Source: Hygrocybe punicea
Lineage: Eukaryota; Basidiomycota; Agaricomycetes; Agaricales; Hygrophoraceae
Direction of reading: 5' to 3'
Assembly (NCBI GenBank): GCA_963556145.1
Contig: OY744471.1
Location: forward strand, 5,015,590 to 5,079,589
Length of the DNA stretch: 64,000 nucleotides
Shown here: positions 21,604 through 33,699 of the stretch, in pieces
How positions within the stretch are numbered: position 1 is the first letter of the stretch
Layout: each line of letters begins with the position of its first letter
Translations under genes and position numbers: made by a program
Notes under the pieces: generated by a model
Databases searched by the model: none
What the model saw: only the letters and a program-made list of their open reading frames with translations
Told to the model about the DNA's origin: nothing

Positions 21604-24600
21604 TGAGCAGATCTGAGGAACCTGTCATCATCATTGATGATGACAGTGAGTCAGAATTGGACAATGGCACCAGGTGGCGACATGAGAAAAAGCAAGAACA
21701 GCCAGCCGAGCTGGAGCCCAAGGGGAAAGAGAAGGAGCAGGGGAGCAAGGAAGACGTTGACATGGACATGGAGGAACCAATGGGAGTGGATGTCGATGTC
21801 GACATGGATATCAATGTGGATATCGACATGGGTGCAGAGCAGCAGCAGGGGGAGAAGAAGCAGCACCAGGAGGAGGAGGAGGAGGAGGAGGATGATGACC
21901 CACAGCCAGGGCGGACAAATTGGTCTGACTACCAAGACAAGCCTTGGCAGAGGACGAACTCTGCGGGGCTGCAGCCGTGGTGGATGGAGGAGGTGGAGGT
22001 GGAGGACCTTTTGCACCCACCAGGAGAGGAAGAGCAAATGAGCAGTGAGCCGCCACAGCCTCAAGGGGATGACCAGCGGAGGGGGGAACAGCTGCAACAC
22101 GTAGTGTATTGCACGGGTAACCCCCGTGTACTTTTGGGGATACCCGTACCTGTACCCATGAATACCCGTACCCATCACCGCGGGTATGGGTTTTGTGCTG
22201 GGTCTTTTTTTTCCTACCCGTACCCGACCCGTACCTGTACCCATAGCAGGTAACCCGCGGGTCTCACACTCGCGACACCGGACATGTGTCAATTGATGCA
22301 TGCTGTGTGAGCACGAGGTGGAATGGGTGTGGGTGCGGGCCCGGTGCAGTGGAGTTGGTGGGTGGGCACAAAGCCGGGTGATGCATCGTTGGACGCGTGG
22401 GCCGGTGGACGCGTGGGCTGGTGGATGCGAGGTGAACGGGGGTGGTGGGCACAAAGCCAGCTGATGCGTCATTGGACGCGTGGGCTGGTGGACGCGTGGG
22501 CTGGTGGACGCGAGGTGAATGGGGGTGGTTGTCTTCGGGCACTCTGGCTCATTGCCGACCGGTATGTGGGGGGCCTGGGATGAGTCTTGAGCCCCGTCAT
22601 CTTTCTTGGTGCCTATCACCTCATGAACGACGTCGACGTGTCAGGGCATGTTCGTGAGGTATGGAATTAGTCAATGTCAATGTAGGTAGAATCTAGATAT
22701 GTACCGGGGCTGGTAGGTGGGTGCACCACCCTCCTGGCCATGCTCTCCATTGCCGTTGTCGTGGTCTTCGTCACCGTGGTCTTCTATTTTGTTGTCGTGG
22801 TCATTGTGGTTGGATTGTTGCGGTTGCGTTTGAACCCGACGCATCATTCGTGTGACTGAATGTCACGGGTTACCCGTCGCGGGTACAGGTAATCGCACGG
22901 GTACAAATTGCTGTATTACCCGCACCTGTGGCTGTACCCGCGGCAATACCCGCGGGTTTACCTGTACCTGTGCAATACACTAGCAACACGATGAAGGGGA
23001 AGCTCATGAACAGGACAGGGAGCAGCTGCAACCGGTTGGGAAGGAAGAGCAAATGAACGATGAGCCACTACAGCCTCAAGGGGAGGCCCAGCAGAGTGAG
23101 GGGGAGCCCCAACCGGTGCAAGGGCAGGCTCAGCAGGGGCGGGGGGATGAACCACAGCCAGGGGGGAGGGCCAACATGGAGAGTGCGATGGACCACCACC
23201 GGTTTTGGAGGGTGATGGACCACAACCAGCAGTGGAGGGTGATGGATCACGGGCAGAGGAGGAGGGGGATAGACCACCACCAGCAGTGGAGGGCAATAGA
23301 CCACCAGCAGCAGCAGAGGGGGGTGGACCACCACCAGCTGTGGAGGGCGATGGTTCACTGGCGGTGGGGGGAGCAGGACCACCACCAGCAGTGGAAGGAG
23401 AAGGACCTCCGCCAGCCATGGAAGGAGAAGGACCACTGCCAGCAGTGGAGGGAGCAGGAACTCTGCCAGCAGTGGCAGGAGATGGACCTCCACCAGCGGT
23501 GGAGGGAGATGGACCACCACCAGCGGTGGAGGGAGATGGACCTCCACCAGCGGTGGAGGGAGATGGACCACCACCAGCGGTGGAGGGAGATGGACCACCA
23601 CCAGCGGTGGGAGGAGAACAACCACCGCTAGCAGTGGAGGGAGCAGGACCACCGCCAGCAGTGGAGGGCCAACAGGGTGAAGGTGCCAGACCACAACCAG
23701 AGGGGGAAGGCCAAGAGGAGGAGGAGGAGGAGGAATCAGAGGAAAGTGAAACTGAGCTGGGCACCCATCTCCACCTGGTGACACGCTCACAAACCAATGC
23801 TCTGAAAGGGAAGACAACAAAACCCAGACCTCCTTCTGGGTACCAGACCTACTTCAGTGCGACAAAGAAATGTCGTGCACCAGCTTCAAAATGGAACAGC
23901 CGCAAGAAAAGAATGCTCATGGCTAGAAGTCAGATGTTTTCTTCAGACCTGCCTGGTGAAGTGAGTATGAGTTTATGAACAATCTTTCAATGCACATGTA
24001 TTAATGATGGAAATTAGTCATTCAACAGAACTCCAGTCAAGAACCTTGAACTTCCTGAAGTAAGTTCATCTCATAATACTCCAGCTGTCAGCTGAGCAGA
24101 GGAACAGATGTCTGAGGATAATGTGCCTCTCAGGGTTTTTGGAGCCAATTGAAATGTAGAAGCATCTCATTTCACATTTCAAAGTAATTTGGGCTCGGTT
24201 AGTCCTTTCTAGTTGTTGGTTTGATTTATTTACATGGTCAACATAGGATGAATGTGAATATTGGTGTTTGCGAACCATCCAAGAGGAAGTGGAGTCTTTA
24301 TATGAAGATGGAAGACCTCTTCATCACCTACCATCCACCAGCGCCCCAGAATTTGATCCAGATGGTTCGAGTATTTTTGTAGTGGCATATGATCAGTACC
24401 TCCAAATGGATACCTTGACGATCCAGGAGATCTTTGAACAAAGACATATCCTGGTCCATGGAGTCCCACAGCAGGAATGTCTCCAGTTTGACCTGGAAGG
24501 TCTCTCCAAACTTGGGAGTCTCAAACATGAGCGTAATGTGCAGGTTTTGTCTTGTCCTTTTACTGATCCCTGCTGTTACTCACCAAATGACAAAGTTGGT

Positions 24601-26099
24601 TCCTTTTGCACCTGAAAAAGTCATGGAAAGATGCTGCATGTTGGGACTCTACAAGATTTGTATAATGCATCTCTGTTAGAAGGACGAAGACACATCTGGA
24701 ACATGCTGGACTTTCCCATGGGTCACCTCACAGTTCATCCACCACCCATGTACCGGTATGATGCGAAATTATCTATCCTCAGTTTTCATTTGACAAAGAT
24801 GCTCTCCTCCAGCTCGCTGGCATCCCATGAGCAGGCCATGTCAGAAACCCGGGGACAACCAGGTTATATTCCAGGCAAAACATTCGCAGACAAACTCTCT
24901 TGGGGGACTGCGGCATTGCGGGGTGCAACTTCTTGGCTGCATGCTGATGATGATGGTTTTGCCATGGTTGTAAGGGTGATGACAGGCAGCAAGTATTGGG
25001 TTGTCATGCGCCGCAACAGAGAGACACCTCCCTGGAATAGCAATGGAGACATGACGACTCATCATGCGTTTGGAAAGGGTTGGGTTCCCCTCAGTCCATC
25101 CAAAGGCATCTGGGAGAAAGAGGGGGTGCTGTTGATGCCAAATGATGTCTTGTGAGCGTTATTCATTCCATCGCAGACTTATCTAACAAATGATGCCAGT
25201 TTCCAAAGGCCGAACACAGTCCATTATGTAGTCACCCTGCAGGACTCCATCGTATATGGAAATCACTTCTATGCCAGATCGTCGATCAAGGACACCTGTT
25301 TTAGAATCATCCACACCTTCGTCATGTCCTACTCCATCACAAATACTCAACATAATACCACCCAGACCATTCTGAGAAGAATGATGGGTATGTGGCATGA
25401 ACATTTGTGTGTCAATGGGGCTTCATCTGTCGGTATGTCGTTGCTGTTCATATTCTCATCCCTCTACCTAAATCATGATCCTCAACAGGTGTAGATCGCA
25501 AGCATCACATTCCTGATGTGTCGACCCCTGCTGGTCTCTTGGATGTGGTGATTGTGGGCAATCTTCTGGAGATGGCGGAGGTGATCAATCGAAACCATTA
25601 CAGTGGTGAGATAGATGACTTGGAAGAGGAGGAAGAGACCTTTGCCCGATTGCGATACCGCCGATTCTGCACCTGGTTTGCAGGAGAATATGTGACAATT
25701 TTGGGTGGGATATGGGTGCATCCTTCCTACATCTTCAAACGTGCTCTGCTTCAGTTTTGCCTCTGCCTCATATTTTACAAACACGAGAGGCAGGCACAAT
25801 TGGTGAACGTGCCGTTGACAACTGGTTGCACCTCCCTCAAACTAGAAAGGTTGATCCTGGCACATTTGGAGACTCAGTGGCCAGAATTGATGCCCTTGAT
25901 GGAAACCATGCTGGATGATGAGGCTCCAATAACTGGCGACACTTGGAGTTTCAATTGGACTGGTCCAATGTTCAAGATTGAGCGTAGGAATTCTGACGTG
26001 GCAAAGGCATTAGCTTTAACATCCACAGAAAAGAGGGATTTCGCAAGGGAGCCAATTTACAGCCCTGATGGTGATATGGATGTTGCCGCTGAGTCCTGA
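21604..26099 (+). CDS. JmjC-domain protein with acidic and 9-residue repeat N-terminus (hAT-interrupted)
   Basis: JmjC proteins are Fe(II)/2-oxoglutarate oxygenases, often histone demethylases. The first part is acidic and Glu/Gln-rich with Asp-Val/Met repeats. A hAT element breaks it at 22,102-22,982, and removing it plus one target copy keeps the frame open. Then come about 16 units of GDGPPPAVE (27 bp each), with a one-base frame change near a G run at about 23,160. Next is a basic stretch, introns near 23,960 and 24,061-24,246, and the catalytic part. WLHADDDGFAMVV carries the HxD iron ligands (codons at 24,940-24,948). After a ~48 bp intron, RPNTVHYVVTL carries the second His (25,222). 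The tail ends at a TGA after DMDVAAES. The frame change and insertion make this copy probably defective. JmjC assignment is good; substrate is unknown. Confidence 0.7.
22102..22982. mobile_element. hAT-like element inside JmjC-gene coding sequence, TSD GCAACACG
   Basis: The 881 bp element has termini TAGTGTATTGCACGGGTAA and its near-complement, flanked by a perfect duplication GCAACACG (22,094-22,101 and 22,983-22,990). Inside are a dyad module at 22,266-22,320, a weaker one at 22,618-22,660, GGTGGACGCGTGGGC-type repeats (22,380-22,520), and a palindrome with minus-strand GTACAT donor at about 22,700. Confidence 0.92.
23190..23670 (+). repeat. 27 bp in-frame coding minisatellite (GDGPPPAVE)
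   Basis: Units of GGAGATGGACCACCACCAGC plus 7 bp recur every 27 bp (for example 23,478, 23,505 and 23,532), encoding nine residues each. The last five units are almost identical, suggesting recent expansion. Array length is expected to vary between strains. Confidence 0.85.
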
Positions 26100-26531
26100 C
26101 AAAAGTATGTGTTCTGCTGTTCATGATGTAGAATATCGGCTCATGCTTGATCAATCATTCACCAGTCATGTCGACTTCTCAATATTTATCAATAGATTTT
26201 CCGCCATAGTTTTCCATCTGCATATATCGTCATTGTCCCAATTGTTGTCAGCTGTCTATTCTGCACATTGTTGTATTTTTGTCTCGTCACATACATTGCA
26301 TTACTGTATTCTTAGTAGTTGTCCAAATGTATCCAGTCTTTGCAGAAACTGAAAAGCTGAGCCTCTCCACAACATGTGATGTGACATGTCGCAGCAGGTG
26401 AATCGGCCGTGACAGGTCACATTGTTCACGTGACTGCGATCCGTGTTTCATTGGTTGAAAATTTGTAACCCCCTTACTCATTCCCCTTACCACCACCTCA
26501 AAAAATTATCCGCAATATCATCCCCTCCACC

Positions 26532-28734
26532 ATGACCTGGGTTGTCCCCGAATATCTCGAAATCCTGCAAAGCCATCAACAGGATTACCAAAATGCCCCC
26601 GACAGGGACAGCAAAAAAGAGATTGTTAAAATAATTCGTTCGGCCATAAGGAAGAAGAGCAAGGAAGTTGTTAAGGACGGTCACATTGATGGCTTGGCCC
26701 AAGTAATTGAACTTCGTCTTATAAGCTGCTCGCATATAGGCTGACATCACATTCTATGTAGAAAATAATAATTTGGTTGAAAAATCACAAGGCTGATGCA
26801 AAAGAGGAGGCTTCGAAGAAGAAAACACGAGTGAAATTCGTCAAAACATGGGACTTACGCACCGTCGTTGTGGAGAAGATGAGGGGGGAAATAAAGGGGG
26901 GAATCAAGGAGCAATCAGGCGCGAACCCTGGAAGCACGGAGTTCATCAGTGCATATAAAGCCGCTGGTACCTAAGTCATGGAAAAACTGTCACCAGAAAA
27001 GAAGGCAGAGTTTGAGGGCCTCGCTGCTGATTGGAATAGTGGGAAACTGACAGATGAAGTGTGGAGTAGGTAAGTGAAACATTGTTCTCGTATCGGTGTC
27101 TTCTGCTGAGGCCTCTTTGGCAGCAATGCGGAAAATTCAATGAGCAAGGTGGTGCGGAAGTTTGTCAAGGAATTGGAGGTGCAGATGGGGGCAAAGGTGC
27201 TTGTCTTGGTGGGTTGGAAAGATAGGACAGGCAATGCTCAAACCACGAAGTAATATTTCACCTACCACACAATATTTGAACTCACCCATCATTGTGGGTA
27301 GATTTGAATCCCAAAATGTTCAAGGGGATATTTTTTTGAGGAGCAAAACTTTCCAGGACAAAGTGATGAAACCTTGGAATGAGTGGGTGTTTGACGAATA
27401 TGGTATGTTAAAAGTACCATCAACCGTGACATCTCTGAACATATATTAGATGAGCACAGTGATGGAGCAGAAACCGACATCGACAAGGGCAAGGGTCCCA
27501 GCCTGCCCAGGAAGGAAAACAATAAGAGTGTACCATTGGTCCTGCAAGTTAACGAATTTGGTGCACCTGTCCTCCCTGACACAAAGGGGATGTCACTGCT
27601 GAAGAAGAAGGATGTGTTTAGGTCATTTGTGACAATGTCCTACCGTAAGTTGAACAGAATGAATGGAATAAAACAAGACTCACCATATGTGTGCAGGCCA
27701 ATTTACGAACAACCAGAATGTGACAGTTCCTTGGTTGAGGATAAGAGACTCCCTGGGGGAATTCATAGATGCTGAATATCTCCCCAATGGACAGCAGATG
27801 ATGGAGCCCACAAAGATGAGAAAGGACCAGCTGAAGCTGGTCTTCGACCACTGGGAGAACCGGCAGGCATCAGGGTTGGTGGCCCTCAAATTCAAGTCTG
27901 CGAGGGCTTCAGATGCGGAGAATCTGCTGAAGAACAAAAAGGCCAAGAAAAGGAGATATGTGGATGTTTCCGATGATGACGACAACTCGGACAATGAAGC
28001 TGGACCTTCAAAATGGATTGAGTACAGGGCCACCAGCAAATTGCCGAATCGAGCATAAGTGACATGCATGATCTGCCTGATGTTCATTTTCATTTGTTTA
28101 TCTGGTTGTTTAGTCCAGCTGCAGTCAGCCCAGACAAGGAGGCAAGGTTTGAATTTTTGCAAACCTTGTCCGTGAGCCCAGAATACCTGAGTTTGGTGAA
28201 ATTTTGCTATGAGCATTATGTGAGTAAAACATGTCAAGAATATGTGTGGAAATGAATAACAAGGGACAGGAATGGGAGGTCAATAGTCCTGACCATGCCT
28301 GGATGTCATGGAGTTACCCCGGCCAATTTCTGCCCCCAGCTTTCCATGATGGCAATGCCTTGGAAGAGATCATGTTATGGATGGAGACCTTGCAATATCC
28401 TGATGATATTTTGATTGTTCTCTTGGTCATTGGACTGGCTTTACAAGAATTTGCAGCATCTCACTTCAATGAAGGTGACTTCGGCTCTACCCAGGGGATT
28501 CCGGAATATGTGTGGGGATCTTCATACATGACGAAACACGCTGACCAGTTGGTGGCACGAGCAGATATGCTGAGGATATTCTTGGAAGAGAAAGAGCATG
28601 AGCATGAGCATGACGATGAACCTGCACCAGCAGGTGGGAACAAGGGTAAGGAAGTAAAACGGCCTCGCGGCGAAAATGCAGGGGGAACATCATCGCAGAA
28701 AAAACCCAAACACAGAAAACCCAAGACTGGATGA
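26532..28734 (+). CDS. Multi-exon Agaricomycete-type gene of unknown function, one in-frame stop
   Basis: The ATG at 26,532 opens MTWVVPEYLEILQSHQQDY. Exons with GT-AG introns follow: IIIWLKNHKADAKEE...VKFVKTWDLRTVV, LSPEKKAEFEGLAADWNSGK, VRKFVKELEVQMGAKVLVLV, LVGWKDRTGNAQ, DKVMKPWNEWVFDEY, LQVNEFGAPVLPD, EFIDAEYLPNGQQMMEP, and a last exon ending in a Lys-rich tail (KKPKHRKPKTG) that looks nuclear. This order of a KxW-N-KAD block, an EEWN-like block, a QMGxxVxVLxGW block and an EYLP block is a family I have seen in mushroom genomes without known function. A TAA at 26,972-26,974 interrupts the second coding block directly before VMEKLSPEK in the same frame. The allele may be a pseudogene, or this may be a sequence error. 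Confidence 0.65.
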
Positions 28735-29149
28735 GTGAGGTCCAGTAGCAGGTTGAAGAAGTGATAATGTTAATTGCATTCTGTGTTCAGGCTGTAAGCT
28801 TTGTCTTCATATCTGCAGTGCTCCAGAGTCAGTCAGGTAATGTGTCATTGTTCCCTTGTCCTCTCTGCAAAATGTCTTTATTATACTTTGCTATGTTGAA
28901 ATATACAATGTTTGGATATATATATGCAAAAGTGAGGTCCAACAAGAGGTGGAATAAGTAGAAGAAAATGTGTTTAGTAAAGTTCTGTGATGAGGCTAGA
29001 ATATATTGCTTGATATCTGCATTGCTGCTGAATCTCCATGTTCCCCTGGCATTTGTTCAGAATCTTGTAAGTACATAGAATGTAAGGGAAGGCATGTGAA
29101 TATCCCCTGGATGTTGGTGCAAGTAAGAAATAAACATCCCACCCCATCT

Positions 29150-29735
29150 CGGCCCATCCAATGCAATCGGGGAATAAATATCCCACCCCATCTTGGCCCA
29201 TCCAATGCCAGTGGGCAAGAAATATCCCCCCCCATCTTGGCCCATCCAATGCCAGTGGGAAAGAAATATCCCACCCCTTCTCGGCCCATCCAATGCCAGT
29301 GGGAAAGAAATATCCCCCCCCATCTCGGCCCACCCAATGCCAGTGGGAATTCAATATCCCCCCCATCTCGGCCCATCCACTGCCATTGGAAAATTAATAT
29401 CCCCCCCCATCTCAGCCCATCCAATGCCAGTGGGAAAGAAATATCCCACCCCATCTCGGCCCACCCAATGCCAGTGGGAAATCAATATCTCACCCCATGT
29501 TGGCCTATCCAATGCTATGGGTCCAAAAATATCTCACCCCATTTGGGCCCACCCAATGCTCTTGGGAAATCAATAGCCTACCTAAACTCGGCCCATCTAA
29601 TTCTAGTGGGAAATCATTATTTCTAACTTTCTGGGCCCATGCAATGTGAAGGGAAAAGAATATCTCAGCTCATTTCGGCCCATCCAATCCAATAGGTCTG
29701 GATATTATCTCAGCCCATCTCGGCCCATCCACTGG
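29150..29735. repeat. 44 bp minisatellite, about 13 copies
   Basis: The unit is GGCCCATCCAATGCCAGTGG followed by a GAAANAAATATCCCACCCCATCTC-like half. Starts fall at 29,151, 29,195, 29,239, 29,283 and 29,327, exactly 44 bp apart, then about 43-44 bp to 29,735 with increasing divergence. Since 44 is not a multiple of three and the unit lacks stops, all frames stay open on both strands. This explains the long open frames here. Confidence 0.9.
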
Positions 29736-29922
29736 GATTGGACCTTTAGCACATGGGCTCCCCTGTTACTGGACAAGATATGCTGCAAGGGCTCCTTTGG
29801 ACAGGCCACCACCTTTAGCAGTCAACACGTTGGCGCTGGGACTGGGAAAAAGGCCCTGTCTAATGATTGGGTCTTCAGTGATACAGTGAATGAGTTGCCA
29901 GGTGAGGTCTTTGTCCTTCCAG

Positions 29923-30114
29923 CTATTGTTTGTCAGTGGCTAAAACTTCTATGAGGAGAACAGAGGTTTTCTTGTACTCGATCTTGACATCCTGGTCATC
30001 CCCAATGGAATTGGCATCTTGTTTCTTGTTTTTTGCCTCATTACTGGCAGCAGCTTTAGTGGTAGGTATGGATGTCCGCTTGCTTGTCGTAGGAGTCTTT
30101 GCTTTTGGTGCCAT
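29923..30114 (-). CDS. Short Lys/Ala/Thr-rich frame, possible first exon
   Basis: The minus-strand ATG at 30,114 opens MAPKAKTPTTSKRTSIPTTK, a basic N-terminus like that of a chromatin-associated protein. It has no recognisable domain and no clear continuation. From 30,130 to 30,330 the DNA is rich in GAATCG/CGATTC words and ends GACCCCTACTA, perhaps another inverted-repeat element. Low confidence. Confidence 0.25.
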   Translation of the reverse strand: MAPKAKTPTTSKRTSIPTTKAAASNEAKNKKQDANSIGDDQDVKIEYKKTSVLLIEVLATDKQ

Positions 30115-30558
30115 GTTGGTTGATGAGGATAGGGGGGAAAAATAAATTATATTTCATCTCTTTTTTGGACTAAGCACAAATGAATCGAAAGCTGCTTCAA
30201 GATATGAAGTGACTCAGGAGTCGCTTCATCGATTCACGGATTCTGCCTGAATCGGATGACAGAATCAACACCTGAATCAGTTTTTGAATCGGTTGATGAA
30301 TCAACCTCGAATCGGCCACTCTGACCCCTACTAATATATCATGTTCATATTCTTATCTGAGTGTTCAATTACTTCTGACTTATTCAGACCCCTCGAGCCC
30401 TCTAAATTTCAGTCAAGACATGCAAGATGGTATACACCAGTTGTAGATACAATGTCAGCTGCAGAATCGATATCAGATCGAAAACTACGGTTCAAATTCT
30501 GTCTATATATCATTATATTAGTGCTAACATTGTTTACAACCCATCCAGAATGTTCTAC

Positions 30559-30743
30559 GTGACCTGGTGGTGTCGCATATGGCACCAGACAGCGACAGGT
30601 ATGATTCTGTCACCAAAATGAAAGATATCTCACTTCTGTTTTTCGGAAAGGTTTCCATTGGATCCCAGAATTGTGAGAAGAGAATTCTGGCGGTAGGACA
30701 GGGTCTGACAGAGGAACATGGATGGATTGAATGATGACATAGT
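30559..30743 (+). pseudogene. Conserved-looking coding fragment, unknown
   Basis: The plus frame reads VVSHMAPDSDRYDSVTKMKD then ISLLFFGKVSIGSQNCEKRI and LAVGQGLTEEHGWIE before a stop. The composition and compact blocks look like real protein, but neighbours on both sides are not in frame and I do not recognise the family. Confidence 0.35.
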
Positions 30744-31299
30744 TTGTACTGTGAGTGGATCATTTGGGAATGCTCTGGCATTTGTTGATGACTTGACATT
30801 GTCCAGAACCAGTACTTTTCACTCTACCACAACTTCCCCTGGAGTCTCTAGGGAATCCCTGGGGACCAGGTTGGAAGGGGGACCAAAGGGGACTAAAGGG
30901 GGACTAAAGGGGGACTCCCTGGGGAATTGACAAGAATTAGGCTGATTTGCCTTTATTTAGTTTTACGGGACTCCCCAGAGAGTCCCCAAGCAGTCCTCCT
31001 TCATTCCTCCAAAAACTCGGGATTTTTTGACATTTTGGCCTTTATCTCAATAAACATTATAGCTATTAAAATTCTGAGTGTACTCTTCAAAACAAACTGT
31101 AATGCTGCTTCATGTCAGTACAGGAGTGTAAGGAGCAGGGAGAATGCAGGAGACAAGGAAACAAAAGGGAGCAGGGAGGAGTGAGTGGGGGAGGGAGGGA
31201 GTGGGGAGGTAGAGAGGGAAGGAGAGGGGAGGTGAGGGAAGGAGTGGGGAGGGAGTGAGGGAGGGAGTGGGGATGGAGTGGAGTGGAGTGGGGCCTCCA

Positions 31300-31815
31300 T
31301 GGTAGGTCCAATTTTTGGACACCACACCCATACCGGCAGTACCTGTGGATGGGTACACATTGTACCCAACAACAGCGGGTATGGCAGTAGACCACAGGTA
31401 CTGGGGATACCAATGGTGCCACATATGTTGCATGGGCCAGACACATGTCAATTGTTGCCATTGTCACCCTTGCAAGGTAGATGGGGGCTTCAGGTGGAAA
31501 TGGGAGCGGAACCTGCGCTCCCATTGCCATCACACTTTGTGAACAACATCTACATGTCAGTTGACATGTCTGCGCGCGTTCACAAGGTGTGTTGGCGAGG
31601 GGTGGCAGCTGGACATCTTGTGAACAATGTCTACATGTCAGTTGATGTGGCTGCACATGTTTGCAAGGTGTGGCAGGTTGGGTTTGGCACCAGCGTGGTC
31701 ATAGTCGGATGGTGTTAGCCAATGACAACAGGATGGGGTTTGTGGCACATACCTGGGCTGTTTGGTGGGCACACCACCTTCCCAGCCATTTTCCTTTGTC
31801 ACCATTGTCTTGCTG
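31300..31815. mobile_element. hAT-like element body with two dyad modules
   Basis: From TAGGTCCAATTTTTGGACACC (31,302) inward there are GTACCTGTGG/CCACAGGTAC words and two dyad modules (31,537-31,585 and 31,614-31,670). A palindrome with minus-strand donor GTATGT lies at about 31,750-31,790. No matching right terminus was found, so the element is incomplete or was disrupted by the insertion at 31,820. Confidence 0.55.
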
Positions 31816-31819
31816 GCAG

Positions 31820-32010
31820 TAGTGTTGCCTCAGCTCAAGCCGATGTTTTAAAAGAAATGGCTATAACATTGTAAATAAAATAGGGATAATTACCAAAATA
31901 TTTGAGGACCCATCGGCTTTTGGCGTGATCTATGTCCTCAAATATTTTGGTAATTATCCCTATTTTATTTACAATGTTATAGCCATTTTTTTAAAAACAT
32001 CAGCTTGAAC
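31820..32010. mobile_element. Foldback hAT-like element, right terminus altered
   Basis: The left end TAGTGTTGCCTCAGCTCAAG begins a near-perfect ~85 bp inverted repeat (TAACATTGTAAATAAAATAG and its complement), with the centre near 31,915. The right copy breaks off at CAGCTTGA, where AGGCAACACTA would be expected, so the right target site cannot be checked. Confidence 0.65.
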
Positions 32011-32883
32011 ACAGCACTTGTTTGTACTGGTGTGTCTTATTCGTTCTTAGTTATATCGTTTCAAACTCAGATAGATCAAGTTGGCGCTACAATTATAGTT
32101 CAAGTGCCTATAAAACACATATTTTCAACTATCTACTTCAGGGCATCCCCCACTATATTACATAATAAATATTAGTTAATTACATAAAACCCTTTCATAA
32201 ATAATTGTAATAAATAATTAACAAAAAAGTGGACCATTCCCTAGGGATTCCCTGGGGACTCCTGGGGGAATGAGTCCCTGGGGAGTCCCCTTGGAATCCA
32301 GGGGGGATGGGGACTCCATGGGGAGTCCCTGGGGACTGAAGGGGGAATTCCCCAGGGGGGAATATTCTGTTTTGGTGTGACTTGGCTGGTGACCAAGTCC
32401 CCCTTCAGTCCCCCTTCAGTCCCCCTTTTCTCTGGGGAGTCCCCAGGGACTCCAGGGGAAGTTGTGGTAAAGTGTAAAGACCTCTCCAGAACATCCATGA
32501 GCTAGTACTAATGTGGAAGAAATGCAGAGGAAGGGCGGGAGATTGATAGGAAATGGAATATACACTCAGAAGAGGCAATACAGGCACTCCAATCACTCAC
32601 ATAGGTTGTTATAACCATACAAATGATCATGCATTATACTGCATTTTGGCCGCATTTCCTGTACAAACGCCTGCCATGTGCTGCATTTTCAGGAAATGGT
32701 TGATCCTGTGTAGGTATGAGCAAGGGCCCTGGCTTGAAACTGATCCTTGGGTTAAGTTTTAAGATTTCATTATGATGATGTTTTTTACTTCCACCTTTCT
32801 CATATACACAAGCATGATAAGGAAATGTCACTTTTACCCTTACCTTCATCTTCACTTTCAACTCACCATTTATCTTCATCTTT

Positions 32884-32884
<1 letters not shown>

Positions 32885-32952
<68 letters not shown>

Positions 32953-32985
32953 GCAACAACAACAACAACAACGAGCTCTTTACAC
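32885..32985. repeat. (CAA)n microsatellite, about 32 units
   Basis: This is a nearly uninterrupted CAA/ACA triplet run with one CAG. It gives poly-Asn, poly-Gln or poly-Thr frames that are artefacts. Confidence 0.95.
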
Positions 32986-33699
32986 TGAGACGATGATTCC
33001 TAGCAGAATCCAATTGGAATGGTCACATTCTGATCGGAATTTTTCCCACTCAAATGATGTAGTCCTTCTCTTTGAAGGGGATTCTGAGCCCAGAACATTC
33101 TGATCGGAGTCTGATGGGAATGCTCAGACTCCTAGTGAGTCCTAGCAAATTTTATTCCAGGTACTCCTTTGTTGGTAATGAAATAGTATTCAATATATAT
33201 TATACTACATTAATTAATACAGGGGGATACCCCAAAGCAAATATGTGAGTTTCATGTGTTTATATAGGTGTGTTTGATGAACGGACCAATTTGAGAAGGC
33301 GTGAACGTCACATGATAGTCAACAAGATGCATCAATCAAACATGACCAAGAGCAACACCAAACACTCAACACCCAATGCCCAATGCCCAATGTCCAATGC
33401 CCTGGATTGACACCAGACAAGTCCCACAATGAGGGGAGCAGCAGGGACTAGTACGTGCCCCACTGCATCATGTATTTTATGTGCTTTGACTGACTAATCT
33501 GATACAGGCCAACCCTAATGTCACCACGCCCACAATGAGAAAAGGCCAAAGCCGCCACAGTGATGCAGGACATCAATGGTGAAGGAGATGGCCAGTCCAG
33601 CAACAACGGAAGTAGCGGGGGTGGGGCCCCACTATATCAGTATAACTTTTTACATTTGTTCACATTTTTTGTTTACTGACTAACTATGGCAGTGCCTAG

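Larger units (their letters stand above)
30813..32470. repeat. Inverted pair of GGGGACTCCC-rich terminal sequences
   Basis: TACCACAACTTCCCCTGGAG at about 30,817 recurs as the complement at 32,450-32,470. Both are followed inward by many GGGGACTCCC/TCCCTGGGGA words (30,830-30,930 and 32,240-32,460). They may be the ends of one ~1.65 kb element with nested insertions, or two facing copies. No convincing target duplication was found. Confidence 0.5.

Noticed and set aside
21651..22619. 322-codon minus-strand frame opposite the acidic JmjC N-terminus
   Set aside because: It is an antisense shadow of Glu/Asp-rich codons that also runs through the hAT element.
29006..29626. 206- and 152-codon frames with repeated Trp/Pro blocks
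   Set aside because: They come from a 44 bp minisatellite without stops; all phases are open.
32772..33103. Poly-Asn/Gln frames
   Set aside because: They are a plain CAA microsatellite.
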